A stretch of DNA of 64,000 bases. Source: Bacillus andreraoultii (lineage in GTDB: Bacteria; Bacillota; Bacilli; Bacillales; Caldibacillaceae). Shown here piece by piece: positions 46,427 through 55,621 of this stretch. The first letter of the stretch is position 1. Each line of letters opens with the position of its first letter. The notes under the pieces are model-generated. The model saw nothing but the letters and a program-made list of their open reading frames with translations. It was not told where the DNA came from and searched no databases. The DNA is taken from the NCBI RefSeq assembly GCF_001244735.1, contig NZ_LN868935.1, positions 272,979 through 336,978 of the forward strand. The letters run 5' to 3'. The translations under genes and the position numbers were made by a program.

Positions 46427-46792
46427 ACCTCATACTTATCCAAATCAATACATCTTTTTGTCTAGATTGAAATTAATTATTTTGTTTCCCGATAAAAGTA
46501 TGTCTTTTCAAACGAGAACAAAACTTTTTGTTTGCAATACGGTCAAGATTTGTTCGCTTATTATTTGTAATAATATAATTTCTGTCGCCTGTTTATGTAG
46601 ATGCTAAAGTAATTTTGACTCCCATTACTTTCCCTCCCAAATAATTGACGTATTGTCAAAAGTTTTTATATTAAATAGGTTAACAACCATTGATTTATAA
46701 GGCATTGAACAAAAAAAGACTTGCCACCCCCTAAAATCTATGGTTAATTGAGGTTACCACACACACAACTAACAAGATTGGAGTGAACAAGT
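46427..46792. other. Gap between zinT and DDE element
   Basis: It contains the zinT promoter region on the minus strand and the left end of the DDE element (somewhere after 46680). A second weak dyad TTATTTGTAATAATATAA lies at 46560-46578. No gene seen. Confidence 0.4.
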
Positions 46793-48232
46793 CTGTATCC
46801 TCAATTATTAACCTATTTATTTGAATTTATCAAGTACCAAGATGAGACTATCAAAATTTTACAGACTCTTTTAATTGGAAAGAGTATGTTTGATAAACCC
46901 GAAGAAAAACCGATAAGCAAGCCTTATCGAAAACTACAGGTGGATGAGCTTCCGATTGTTGAAACACTTGAAAAGCTTGATTATCAAGAACTACTTAATG
47001 ATTTTCTAGAAAAACACGGGAAACCATTAAAACCGGTTCGTAGACATAAAAACGCCAAAGTTTGTGTGCCTTCTCATTTGAATTGTCCAAAGTGTGGTGC
47101 TCCTTCTGATTTTCTTTATGCAAATAATGGAGATAAAGGACAATATCAATGTAAAGTGTGTGCGTGTTTGTTTAGCGAAAAGAATCGTTATTTGAAAGAG
47201 GCCATTTTACGATGTCCTCACTGTTCAAAAACACTTGAAAAGATAAAAGAACGAAAAGATTTTGATGTTTTCAAGTGTAAAAATAATCAATGTTCTTACT
47301 ACCAAAAGAAGTTAAAAGGTCTTTCGAAAGAAGAGAAGAAACCGTTCAAAAAAGACCCACAAGCGTTCAAAATGCGCTATATATTTCGCCTGTTTAAGTT
47401 CGACTATAAGCCACTGTCGAAAGAGTCTCCAGAGTTACCGAAAGTAGATTTATCGAAATTGTACGTGTCTCCGCATACACTGGGACTTATTTTGACTTAT
47501 CACGTAAACTACGGCTTATCAGCGCGCAAAACCGCGGCCATTATGAATGATATTCACGGAGTTTCTATTTCTCACCAAAGTATTTTAAACTACGAAAACA
47601 GTGTCGCGCTCATAATGAAACCGTTTATCGACCATTATCCGTATGAGCTTTCCAATCAATTTTGCGGTGATGAAACGTATATCCGTGTGAGTGGACGTTG
47701 GAATTACTTGTTCTTCTTCTTTGATACCGTAAAAAAGATTATTTTGTCGTATCCTGTTTCACCAAACCGAGATACACAGGCAGCTGTATTAGCCATTGAT
47801 GAAGTATTGCTTAAGCTAAAAGAGATTCCAGAAGATCTTACTTTTGTGGTCGATGGGAATCCTATTTACCTTTTGGCTCAACACTTCTTTGCCCAGCACG
47901 ATATCCACTTTGATGTGAAGCAAGTCATTGGATTAACCAATGAGGATCCTGTTTCAACGGAATATCGACCGCTTAAACAAATTATTGAGAGACTCAATCG
48001 TACTTTTAAGGGTAATTATAAGGCTACACATGGGTTTGGTTCAGAAAAGGGATCGGTATCCTATGTGACTTTATTCGTGGCATATTTTAACTTTCTCAGG
48101 CCACATGCTTCACTGGAGAATAAAGTGCCAGTTATGATCCCAGAACTCTCCAAATTGCCACACATGCCGGCACGTTGGACAAAAATGATTGAACTCGCTC
48201 AACAATGGCTTCTAGAAATACAAGCCGCCTAA
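46793..48232 (+). CDS. DDE transposase with N-terminal zinc ribbons
   Basis: 479 residues if begun at the CTG (46793-46795) nine bases after GGAG; the first ATG is 31 codons later but LYPQLLTYLFEFIKYQDETIKILQTLLIGKSMFDKPEEKP reads as continuous family sequence. Two CxxC zinc ribbons (CPKCGAPSDF...CKVCACLF; CPHCSKTLE...CKNNQC), then an IS6/IS240-like DDE core (FCGDETYIRVSGRWNYLF, VVDGNPIYLL, E in IIERLNRTFKGNYKATHG). I do not know the exact IS name. Intact. Confidence 0.8.
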   Translation: MYPQLLTYLFEFIKYQDETIKILQTLLIGKSMFDKPEEKPISKPYRKLQVDELPIVETLEKLDYQELLNDFLEKHGKPLKPVRRHKNAKVCVPSHLNCPKCGAPSDFLYANNGDKGQYQCKVCACLFSEKNRYLKEAILRCPHCSKTLEKIKERKDFDVFKCKNNQCSYYQKKLKGLSKEEKKPFKKDPQAFKMRYIFRLFKFDYKPLSKESPELPKVDLSKLYVSPHTLGLILTYHVNYGLSARKTAAIMNDIHGVSISHQSILNYENSVALIMKPFIDHYPYELSNQFCGDETYIRVSGRWNYLFFFFDTVKKIILSYPVSPNRDTQAAVLAIDEVLLKLKEIPEDLTFVVDGNPIYLLAQHFFAQHDIHFDVKQVIGLTNEDPVSTEYRPLKQIIERLNRTFKGNYKATHGFGSEKGSVSYVTLFVAYFNFLRPHASLENKVPVMIPELSKLPHMPARWTKMIELAQQWLLEIQAA

Positions 48233-48276
48233 ATTTAGCTTTAGCTGAGCCCTTGAATGGTTTAACATTCAAACCA

Positions 48277-48430
48277 GCCATTTGGCGAAGCGAACCCTTG
48301 ACAAACCGAACTAGCCGATGGTTTAAAATTTTCGGAAAACAAGGGCGTATTTGTCATGCCTTAATTTAGTTCCCTTCGCCCTTGTTACACCTAACTTAAA
48401 CCATCGGCGTGTTTGTCAAGGGCAAATGGC
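48277..48430. promoter_or_regulatory. 154-bp multi-stem palindrome, candidate single-strand origin
   Basis: Nested arms pair one after another: GCCATTTG/CAAATGGC (48277-48284, 48423-48430), CCCTTGACAAA/TTTGTCAAGGG (48295-48305, 48412-48422), GCCGATGGTTTAA/TTAAACCATCGGC (about 48313-48325, 48396-48408), AACAAGGGCG/CGCCCTTGTT. It starts 51 bases downstream of the relaxase stop. In Tn916 and ICEBs1 a single-strand origin lies just downstream of the relaxase gene, so that role fits; right end of the neighbouring IS is the alternative. Confidence 0.5.
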
Positions 48431-48480
48431 GACGGTTCTCCACCTTATTTCGGAATAAATCTTGTTTGCTTATCCGTTTT

Positions 48481-49668
48481 TCATAGAACTTTTGACATTA
48501 CCGTCGCAAGCGCCTGTTGTATCAACAATTGTTGATGACGCTTGGTTAACTTTGCCTGATCTAACATATCTTTTATCACAGTCGTTTGATTGATTTCATC
48601 AAGTTTAGTCGCTAATTTCCAAGTAGGGGCAACTTGTCGAGCTAACCATCTGAGCGTTTTATCGAACGTATAAGGTTCAGGTTTTGTCGTTATTGAGATT
48701 TTTCTGTTTACACCTAAATCTAAAAATCGTTGCCATTCTTTATTGATTTTCCAACTACTACGACGTTTTTTCTCGTCCTTATCGACAAAACGAATATACC
48801 GATTAATAATGGAGAAAGCCGTTCGTCCAGCATCTTCATACATCATTAAATCTACAACCGCATGATAGGCACGATCATTCTTTAAACGAATTTCAAAACG
48901 GTTCTTGGTGTCTGTATCTTCCAGTGATGTGCCGTGCTTTACATATTGTTCGTAATCCTTCTCATAGGAGCAGAAGTATACATCACTTTTTAACGAACCG
49001 ATATATAACGTATTGCCCATATCAGGCTTTTCTTCGCTTTGTACCAATTCACCAGAACGATAGCTTTTAAAACTACGAAACACAGAGATACATTCTTCAT
49101 TTCGGCATTTTTGAGTTAGAAACGGAATATCCAATATACCTGTCTTATCGTTTATCGCAAGGTCAATTCGTTTAAATACGCCACCAACGCGAAACACATC
49201 CATAAAAAAATCAAACCACGTTCGCTGTTGGGCTAGTAGAAAATTTTCAAATTGCCTACATCCTTTTCCTTTGAGTTCGAGTAAACAACTTTTGTCCTCA
49301 TCAGGCGAAACCATCACCACAATATCGCCAAAGACATATTGTTCAAGGTAAGAATAAAACGCATAATCTTCATGTAACATGTATTCCATTTTCAATTTCA
49401 AAATCTCTTCAATGACAGGCTTTGGATTGGTTGTTAAAAAGCGAATTCTCACATAATCAAACAAGATTTCTAAAGGAGCGTCTGGATTAAATTGTTCTAA
49501 AACATTGAACAAAGTATTTTGTAATGTCTGAGTAGGAGTCACTTTTCCTGTTTCAATTTCACTAATATATTGTCTTGAAATACCTACATGAACAGCCAAT
49601 TTATTTTGTGATACACCGTATTCCATTCGTTTTTCTCTTAATTGTTGATACCAAGTTTCTTGATTCAT
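48481..49668 (-). CDS. Tn916 Orf20/MobT-type relaxase
   Basis: 395 residues from the second ATG, behind GGAGGGATGCGC. An N-terminal Xre-like HTH (MEYGVSQNKLAVHVGISRQYISEIETGKVTPT) is followed by a Rep_trans (PF02486) domain (FDFFMDVFRVGGVFKRIDLAINDKTGILDI, TLYIGSLKSDVYFCSYEKDYE, RFEIRLKND). Such proteins nick oriT to start rolling-circle transfer. In this window the gene is cut off from its oriT and coupling-protein operon by the IS66 element, so its expression may be changed. Coding sequence intact. Confidence 0.88.
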   Translation of the reverse strand: MNQETWYQQLREKRMEYGVSQNKLAVHVGISRQYISEIETGKVTPTQTLQNTLFNVLEQFNPDAPLEILFDYVRIRFLTTNPKPVIEEILKLKMEYMLHEDYAFYSYLEQYVFGDIVVMVSPDEDKSCLLELKGKGCRQFENFLLAQQRTWFDFFMDVFRVGGVFKRIDLAINDKTGILDIPFLTQKCRNEECISVFRSFKSYRSGELVQSEEKPDMGNTLYIGSLKSDVYFCSYEKDYEQYVKHGTSLEDTDTKNRFEIRLKNDRAYHAVVDLMMYEDAGRTAFSIINRYIRFVDKDEKKRRSSWKINKEWQRFLDLGVNRKISITTKPEPYTFDKTLRWLARQVAPTWKLATKLDEINQTTVIKDMLDQAKLTKRHQQLLIQQALATVMSKVL

Positions 49669-49881
49669 GCGCATCCCTCCAAACTAAAAAAAGATGTCAA
49701 CTAAAGTCTAAAAGCTGACATTTTCTTCATATGCTTCAAACCGTTGTGCCATCAAGCTTTGTTCGGCTTTTGGAACAGTTTCCTATTATTTTTCGTAAGC
49801 CCGAAATAAAAAAATAAACGCACCTTAATGGTACGTACTACAAATAACCGTAAAACCATGATTTTTTTATCAGATTTACGG

Positions 49882-51468
49882 TTATTTTACACATTCTGCT
49901 TGGATTGTTTTTGACCAAGGCAAATAGTTGTTTATAATTTCTGGGTTTCTATGGATATCCAAATTTGGTAGTTCTTTCAGTATCCTTACTAGATACTGGT
50001 AGAAATCTATCCCATTCGCTTTAGCTGTTTCTGCGATACTAAGGCAGATTGCGTTTGCTTTTGCACCAGCTTCGCTCACGGAAAATAACCAGTTTTTTCG
50101 ACCAATTACATTCGGGCGGATGGCATTTTCGGCGGGATTGTTATCAATCTCTATTCGGCCATCATTCAAGAATGCTTTTAATCCGTTCGCTCTATTTAGC
50201 GTGTATTCAGCTGCTTTAGCGAGTGCATTTTTCCCGTAAAATGGTGATTTTTCAACCCAGGAAAGAAACTTATCAACTAACGGTTTCGAGTACTTTTTGC
50301 GATTTTTCCTTCGTTTACTTGGGGATAAGTGCTTAAATTCCCTTTCAAGGCGAAATAAATCATCGCAGTATTTTACACCAATTCGTCCGTTTTTACTGTC
50401 TGCTTTTAACCAATAACGTCTAACATGAGCCCAACAATTGGCAAAGGTAATCCCTTCAATTTTGTCATATGCTGAGTAACCATCACAGACAATCGTTCCT
50501 GAATAATTTTCAATAAAGCCTTCAAGAACAGATCGAGCTCGTGATAATGAACTTTGAAACAGAACGATAGTTGGACCTTGACTAGGTACACTTCGATAAA
50601 CCCAGTTATAAGCGTTAGATTGGCCAGGTTTTCCATCCGATCGATTGATAACTTGTCCATAAGTTTCATCGACGTGTAAAATGGACTTTTTTAGCATGAT
50701 GTTTTTCATTCGCTCATATATAGGCAAAAGCCAGTCATGTGATGCCCGAATAACCCAATTAGAAAGATTTTTATCATTTGTATTTAATCCATAACGATCC
50801 CATTCCTTTACTTGCCGGTAAAGGGGTAAGTATTGAACGAATTTATCATAAATAACCTTGGCAAGAACACTCGGACCAGCAATGCTTCGTTGAATCGGAG
50901 GCTGAGGTGATTTGCCACGTTTAATTTGTGCCTTTTGGGATAAATCGGCTTTGCAGTTTCTACATTCATATGCATGTTCAATATGTTGAATTTTTTCCAT
51001 TCTTGCAGGTATGAATTCAGCCTCTTCACGGACAATTGTCGTACCTATTTCAGTCATCTGACACTGACAACAATCACAAATCGTATTATCCGGATGATAA
51101 TGAATGGTCTTTACTTCAATATTTTCATGTAATGAATCATTCCGTTTTTTATTCTGAACTTTGCGTACAACAGTGTAAGAAATCGTTTGTTGGCTTTGTT
51201 CTTCTGTGTGCTCAGATTCATTAAAAGACGAATCATCTTCGAATAATGAAATTTGCTTATCATCATGTGCATTATATTTCGTTTTCTCTGTTTTTGATCC
51301 ATATAAAAGTTTCGTTAAATAGCGAACTTGCTCAGTTAGTGATTCTATCTGTTTGGATAATGCTTCATTTTGTTGATTAGAATGAGCTAATTGTTCTTCA
51401 AGAAGCCGAATTAATTTCTCGTATTGATTCTGATTATTAGACGAAGCATTAACCACAAGACTCACCAC
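49882..51468 (-). CDS. tnpC: IS66 transposase TnpC
   Basis: 528 residues: N-terminal leucine-rich coiled coil (residues 15-60), zinc finger (CDCCQCQ...CRNCK), DDE core with D in ILHVDETYGQV, D in TIVCDGYSAYD and E in IDNNPAENAIRPNVIGRKNWLF. It is the catalytic subunit. Intact. Confidence 0.92.
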   Translation of the reverse strand: MVSLVVNASSNNQNQYEKLIRLLEEQLAHSNQQNEALSKQIESLTEQVRYLTKLLYGSKTEKTKYNAHDDKQISLFEDDSSFNESEHTEEQSQQTISYTVVRKVQNKKRNDSLHENIEVKTIHYHPDNTICDCCQCQMTEIGTTIVREEAEFIPARMEKIQHIEHAYECRNCKADLSQKAQIKRGKSPQPPIQRSIAGPSVLAKVIYDKFVQYLPLYRQVKEWDRYGLNTNDKNLSNWVIRASHDWLLPIYERMKNIMLKKSILHVDETYGQVINRSDGKPGQSNAYNWVYRSVPSQGPTIVLFQSSLSRARSVLEGFIENYSGTIVCDGYSAYDKIEGITFANCWAHVRRYWLKADSKNGRIGVKYCDDLFRLEREFKHLSPSKRRKNRKKYSKPLVDKFLSWVEKSPFYGKNALAKAAEYTLNRANGLKAFLNDGRIEIDNNPAENAIRPNVIGRKNWLFSVSEAGAKANAICLSIAETAKANGIDFYQYLVRILKELPNLDIHRNPEIINNYLPWSKTIQAECVK

Positions 51469-51544
51469 TTTTCGTTCAAATAAGATAATATTAGTATAGC
51501 ATCTTGAACGTAATGAAAATAGCTTTATTTCAACTTTAATAGAG

Positions 51545-51898
51545 TTAAAATTGTCCTTTTTGAGATGGTTGAATGGCTTTTGGCTGCTGAATGCATAACC
51601 CTTCTAATAACCAGCGTAGTTCTTGTTGGGATAGATTTCGTACTTCCTTTTCGTTTCTGGGCCATTGAAGTTTTCCATTATCTAATCGCTTATAAAGCAT
51701 GGCAAAGCCGTCACCGTCAAAATATAAACATTTATAGCGATCTTTACTCCACCCAGAAAACAAGAAAATTGAATCACCATAAGGATCCAGTTCAAAAGAA
51801 TCCTGAATTAGTGTGGCTAATCCATCTATTCCTTTTCTCATATCTGTCTTACCACAGATAATATAGATATTTTTCACACTCGAGTAATCATGTCTCAT
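51545..51898 (-). CDS. tnpB: IS66 accessory protein TnpB
   Basis: 117 residues with the family signature IYIICGKTDMRKGIDGLATLIQDSFELDPYGDSIFLFSG and LYKRLDNGKLQWP. Needed for IS66 transposition; the precise role is unknown. It overlaps tnpA by four bases (ATGA). Confidence 0.9.
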   Translation of the reverse strand: MRHDYSSVKNIYIICGKTDMRKGIDGLATLIQDSFELDPYGDSIFLFSGWSKDRYKCLYFDGDGFAMLYKRLDNGKLQWPRNEKEVRNLSQQELRWLLEGLCIQQPKAIQPSQKGQF

Positions 51899-52089
51899 AA
51901 ATCTTTCAACTCCCTCATGACAGTTTGAATGATGTGCTCATCAATACCGTTGGAGAAGGAGATTTCAACTTTACCAAACTTAATTGTACAAGTTGAATTC
52001 GAAGAGGAGACAGTTGATTTTGTGATTGGAGTATTTTCTGTATTGGAATGCAATGTTACGGGGACAATAGTTAATTTTTGTTCTGGCAT
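51895..52089 (-). CDS. tnpA: IS66 accessory protein TnpA, short form
   Basis: 64 residues, shorter than typical TnpA. It retains the C-terminal TIKFGKVEISFSNGIDEHIIQTVMRELKDL part, without a clear N-terminal HTH. ATG follows AAGGAGGTGCTTTTCAT. The strong binding site and coupling to tnpB suggest that it is the normal product of this subgroup. Confidence 0.7.
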   Translation of the reverse strand: MPEQKLTIVPVTLHSNTENTPITKSTVSSSNSTCTIKFGKVEISFSNGIDEHIIQTVMRELKDL

Positions 52090-52181
52090 ATGAAAAGCAC
52101 CTCCTTTGATTGATAAGTCAATCTTAACAAGAGGTGCTGTTGAATTATATGCGTTGTTTGAATGGGGGCTTACTATTTTTC

Positions 52182-52282
52182 TACCCCCCTGTTAGAAACG
52201 GGGGGTAAAGCGTGGCTATCGCCACGCAGGCTTCGCCCAGCACAGCGGTTTTCGCTTCGCACACCGCCGCGCTGGGTAGCCT
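52182..52282. promoter_or_regulatory. oriT region of Tn916/ICEBs1 type
   Basis: TACCCCCC (52182-52189) pairs with GGGGGGTA (52200-52207) around TGTTAGAAAC; on the other strand this reads ACCCCCC...CTAACAGGGGGGT, like the nick region of ICEBs1 and Tn916. Two more hairpins follow: GCGTGGC/GCCACGC (52210-52227) and CCCAGC...GCTGGG (about 52238-52276). It lies between the coupling-protein gene and where the relaxase gene was before the IS66 insertion. Confidence 0.75.
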
Positions 52283-53623
52283 TTATGACGCTAATTTACC
52301 AATTTCTTTTAGAAAATCATGTCCTTTTGGGACAAGCGGTGTATAAAATTCAGAAATAACGTTATCCCCTTTATCGACATAGCCACGACCTTTAATCTGT
52401 TTTAAGAAAAACTGTTTTTGCACGTCGCTGCCAAACATCATTCCATATCCGAGCTCACTCATACGACCTAAAGCAACCCGAAAATTAAACTGATCTCGAA
52501 TCCCATCTCCAAGATATTTTGCATCTGGCCGTTGACAGGCAAGAATAAGGAAAAATCCAGCTTGTCGTCCTAACATAACAATTTGTTTTAGCTTGGTTAA
52601 CACCGCTGTATTTTCCTTAGAAGCAAGCATTTCCATAAATGCCACGTACTCGTCAAAAATTAAAAAGTGAGGAGATAAGCCTAAATAAGCATAGTTTTCT
52701 CCTGTCTTATAGTTATGCATCTGTTTCATTTCTTCACTACGAGCCATCATAGATTCATAAAACTCATCGATACAGGTTATCATATCTTCCTTTTTGTAGT
52801 ACACATCAGGCATAACGGTAGCTAAGTCGGCTAAATCGGCATTTTTCGGATCTAAAATATACAATTTTGCATCTGTTTTGAGTAGCGCTTCAATCAATGT
52901 AAGAATAAAATAGCTTTTTCCTCCGCCTGTTCCACCAGCAATTAACATATGGGGAAGCTTATCATACTCCCAATCCATTGACTTCATGAGCTTTAAGCGT
53001 CCATTTTGTGCAACAACTTCATCAATCGAAATACGGTTCGCAATCATATCATAAAAAAGAACATACTCCACATAGGAATCATGTAACTCTTTTGATACCA
53101 ATTCACAATACAGGCCACTTTCTAATTTCTTTTCTAAATTTAAAAGTGGTTCTTGATATTTTCCGAGTGTAATTTCTACTTGAATATAAAGCAACCCTTT
53201 TTCAAACCGATAATACATCTTTGGAAAATGACTGATTTTTTCCTTTGTTTTATTGGATGGAATGTCCTTAAAGAAGCTCTCTTGTGTAACTTGTTTCGTT
53301 TCGTACCAGCCATTTTCCAGAATCATTTTTGCAAGCTTTTGACGGTGAATAACTTGTTTTATTTTGTCATATCGATAGCGATAATAGAGATACGCGCATC
53401 CAGCGGTTACAGCTAGGCTGATTAACAAGGTCACCAATCCATACGTGCTGATAAAGTGTGCTTGAAACACATCCAATTTCCACGTGGTAGAGAGTAAAAA
53501 TGACAGATGAAAAGGGATAAAGGAAACGAGCCATACGCTAGACAATCCAAAGAATACAAATTGAAAAACGAGAGAAGCATCTTTTTCCTTAATGCGTTTC
53601 TCTCGTCTTCGGAAATTCCTCAT
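52283..53623 (-). CDS. Conjugation coupling protein, FtsK/SpoIIIE type (Tn916 Orf21/TcpA)
   Basis: 446 residues. Two N-terminal membrane helices (about 20-42, 58-82), then an FtsK-like ATPase: Walker A AGGTGGGKS, Walker B PHFLIFDEYVAF, and a conserved LACQRPDAKYLGDGIRDQFNFRVALGR end. It delivers relaxase-bound DNA to the secretion channel and contacts oriT. The start overlaps the Orf22 stop (TAATG). The secretion genes themselves are not in the window. Confidence 0.9.
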   Translation of the reverse strand: MRNFRRREKRIKEKDASLVFQFVFFGLSSVWLVSFIPFHLSFLLSTTWKLDVFQAHFISTYGLVTLLISLAVTAGCAYLYYRYRYDKIKQVIHRQKLAKMILENGWYETKQVTQESFFKDIPSNKTKEKISHFPKMYYRFEKGLLYIQVEITLGKYQEPLLNLEKKLESGLYCELVSKELHDSYVEYVLFYDMIANRISIDEVVAQNGRLKLMKSMDWEYDKLPHMLIAGGTGGGKSYFILTLIEALLKTDAKLYILDPKNADLADLATVMPDVYYKKEDMITCIDEFYESMMARSEEMKQMHNYKTGENYAYLGLSPHFLIFDEYVAFMEMLASKENTAVLTKLKQIVMLGRQAGFFLILACQRPDAKYLGDGIRDQFNFRVALGRMSELGYGMMFGSDVQKQFFLKQIKGRGYVDKGDNVISEFYTPLVPKGHDFLKEIGKLAS

Positions 53624-54003
53624 TATTTATCCTTAGTTGGCGCAGGTTTTGAATCATTACCGCCTTCCGTTACTGCTTTTCCCTTTAAAACCAAATCATC
53701 CGCCTTAATGTACCAATCGATATCCGCACCACGGAATGTTGCATTTGCAACAGTATCTGCGACAGGATTAATAAGCTCTACTTCCGCATTATAATCAAAT
53801 TCTTTCAATGGAACAGAAACAGGAATACTCACTTGAATCATGCGCCCTTGTTCACGGGACTTTAAATCATAGGTGCGTTCCTTTACTTCTGATGATACTG
53901 TACCATCTTCGTTTTGAAGAAACACTTCGCGTCGTAATGCAGAAAATTTTAATAAGCCAAATGTCTATTCTTTATCGATTACAATTCCTTGTGCTAATCT
54001 CAT
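53623..54003 (-). pseudogene. Tn916 Orf22-like protein (DUF961) with one in-frame TAG
   Basis: From ATG 54001-54003 (site AAGGAGG) the frame reads MRLAQGIVIDKE, TAG (53965-53967), then TFGLLKFSALRREVFLQNEDGTVSSEVKERTYDLKSREQGRMIQVSIPVSVPLKEFDYNAEVEL to the end. Apart from the stop the 126-codon gene matches Orf22/YdcP. A restart at GTG 53925 would give 100 residues. The function in transfer is unclear. Confidence 0.8.
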
Positions 54004-54016
54004 TTCTTTTTCCTCC

Positions 54017-54331
54017 TTATGCTTTTACCATGTCATCTGCATGTAAGATATAATTTGTGAAACCACGATCCCCAATTTTATAACCTTCTGCGGTAATACG
54101 TGGGTTTATCAACTTGACATTTTCCTCGGCTTCAAAGAATTTTTCCCCAGCCTCTTGTGGGAGTATCACCTCAATATCATCTGCACGTTGAATATCGGAA
54201 TATAGGTTATATCTGCGAGACAGTGTAGTCATACGTCCATTGATCCGTCGCTGTTCGACTTTCCCTTCTCCTGCGTATTCTAAATTTCCAAAAGTCTTTT
54301 CCATGTTTGGAATAACATGTTTCAATTCCAT
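54017..54331 (-). CDS. Tn916 Orf23-like protein (DUF961/YdcP)
   Basis: 104 residues: MELKHVIPNMEKTFGNLEYAGEGKV, then RRYNLYSDIQRADDIEVILP and the conserved GDRGFTNYILHADDMVKA end. Related in sequence to Orf22 behind it; both are small cytosolic proteins always found ahead of the coupling protein in Tn916-type elements. Intact. Confidence 0.88.
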   Translation of the reverse strand: MELKHVIPNMEKTFGNLEYAGEGKVEQRRINGRMTTLSRRYNLYSDIQRADDIEVILPQEAGEKFFEAEENVKLINPRITAEGYKIGDRGFTNYILHADDMVKA

Positions 54332-54432
54332 TATCTATTACCTCTTTTCTTATTTTTATTTTCTCTTATGCATTAATGTGGGAATCAAAGTAAGAAGGGA
54401 GGAGAACGAGAAATGTTTATTGTAATCACTCC

Positions 54433-54636
54433 TTACGCTTCTTGAAAACGATAATCTACACGTCCATAAATCACACACCAAAAAACAACCATCGTCTCTC
54501 CTTGTTTGTCACGTATCAATTTCCCGTAAGGAAAAAACGGAAAGTCTTCAATCTCAATCTCATTTAAAACAAAATGATCGTCTATCCATTCCATCACCTT
54601 TTCTTCATTTCCTTCCAAAGAAACCACTCCCCTCAT
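54433..54636 (-). CDS. Small hypothetical ICE protein
   Basis: 67 residues, acidic N-terminal half (SLEGNEEKVMEWIDDHFVLNEIEIEDFPF) and IYGRVDYRFQEA end; GAGGGGAG precedes the start. I do not recognise the family. It lies in the row of ICE genes upstream of orf23 on the same strand. Confidence 0.5.
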   Translation of the reverse strand: MRGVVSLEGNEEKVMEWIDDHFVLNEIEIEDFPFFPYGKLIRDKQGETMVVFWCVIYGRVDYRFQEA

Positions 54637-54690
54637 TGTTTTGCCAATAAAAGAGCGTGACGGATGCTGATTGCCACACGCTAAAATTTG

Positions 54691-55236
54691 TCATAAGCCA
54701 CCCTTTTCTAAAGAAAGACTACTTTCCACTTCATTTCCCCACACATCCCAATTTGGAGAAATTTGTCTGGCGAACAATTCAATGCGTGGTAAATCTCCCA
54801 TCAGTTCTACAATTTTTTCTCTAGCGATGTCTGGTTTCTTACTGTGTCCTTCGACTGGGCTAACAATTAACTGATGAACCTTCTTCGATACTCTTTTGGG
54901 ACGACCTTTTACAGCTAATAAGCAAATTTCAGCATTCGAGCGCGTCCAGTGACCCAAGCCAAAGAAAAAGCCATTCCCTGATTTATTTTGTTTCACCCAA
55001 ACAAAAGCAACTGTTTTGAACGTAAACCCCCATGCAGCGATAACTTTTAATGCCTCTTGTAACATAGGGAAGGTTGCCCACAAAAATAAAACACTATCTT
55101 TGTGAGAGATAGTATTAATAGGTAGATTACAAATGTCTTTCAAGCTCATTGTGCGATAATGATTTTCTGCCACTCCACTTCCTTTATTTTGTCGATATTG
55201 CCACGGTGGATCAGCATAAATAATGTTGTATTTCAT
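54691..55236 (-). CDS. MT-A70 family DNA N6-adenine methyltransferase
   Basis: 181 residues, short but complete for element-coded MT-A70 proteins. The catalytic motif is IIYADPPWQYRQN near the N-terminus (DPPW), followed by LFLWATFPMLQEALKVIAAWGFTFKTVAFVWVK and EHSKKPD-like substrate loop (GHSKKPDIAREKIVELMGD). It probably methylates adenine in element DNA and so protects it from host restriction. It is at the upstream end of the ICE row. Confidence 0.85.
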   Translation of the reverse strand: MKYNIIYADPPWQYRQNKGSGVAENHYRTMSLKDICNLPINTISHKDSVLFLWATFPMLQEALKVIAAWGFTFKTVAFVWVKQNKSGNGFFFGLGHWTRSNAEICLLAVKGRPKRVSKKVHQLIVSPVEGHSKKPDIAREKIVELMGDLPRIELFARQISPNWDVWGNEVESSLSLEKGGL

Positions 55237-55621
55237 ATGTCACCTCTATTCTAAATTTTTAGGCATAAAAAAAGACGCTCATTTTAATTGAACGTCTATA
55301 GACAATAGAATCAATTTAATTTAAAATTATTATTTTCTTGTGTTCCCACACCCCAGATTAATTACCACCGAAACAGTAATGTGATTTTTGAGTACCTTAT
55401 TTCTAGTTTTTTTACCATCTGATACAAAAACGAAATGCTTGTGAAAGTGCTTAAAACTAAGGATTTCTATAAAGTTTGGCGTTGTAGCAACGTTATAGTC
55501 TCCACATGCAACGAGCGGGGTGGATTGATGTCTTTTACATTGTCGGTAGTCGGAAACAAGTCAAAGGCACTTTTTGCACTATCGGTAGGCGGGAACAAAT
55601 CAAAATCTTATGAAAAACTTA
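55237..55621. terminator. Terminator and short tandem repeat between vanY-like gene and ICE
   Basis: Minus strand: AGACGTTC...GAGCGTCT then TTTTTTT at 55267-55297 ends transcription from the carboxypeptidase gene. On the plus strand GTCGGTAGTCGGAAACAAGTCAAA (24 bases at 55542) and a similar unit at 55581 repeat with 39-bp spacing; its role is unknown. No gene seen. Confidence 0.55.

Larger units (their letters stand above)
49795..52173 (-). mobile_element. IS66-family element, complete
   Basis: 2379 bp. Both ends begin GTAAGCCC read inward. It carries tnpA, tnpB and tnpC on the minus strand and is bounded by a perfect 8-bp duplication. It inserted next to the ICE oriT, between oriT and the relaxase gene. 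Confidence 0.92.
49787..52181. repeat. 8-bp target duplication TATTTTTC of the IS66 element
   Basis: TATTTTTC at 49787-49794 and 52174-52181, immediately outside the IS ends. Eight bases is the standard IS66 duplication. Confidence 0.9.

Noticed and set aside
48277-48430. CRISPR-like or integron attC array
   Set aside because: There is one nested palindrome and no repeated unit with spacers. No CRISPR array was seen anywhere in the window.
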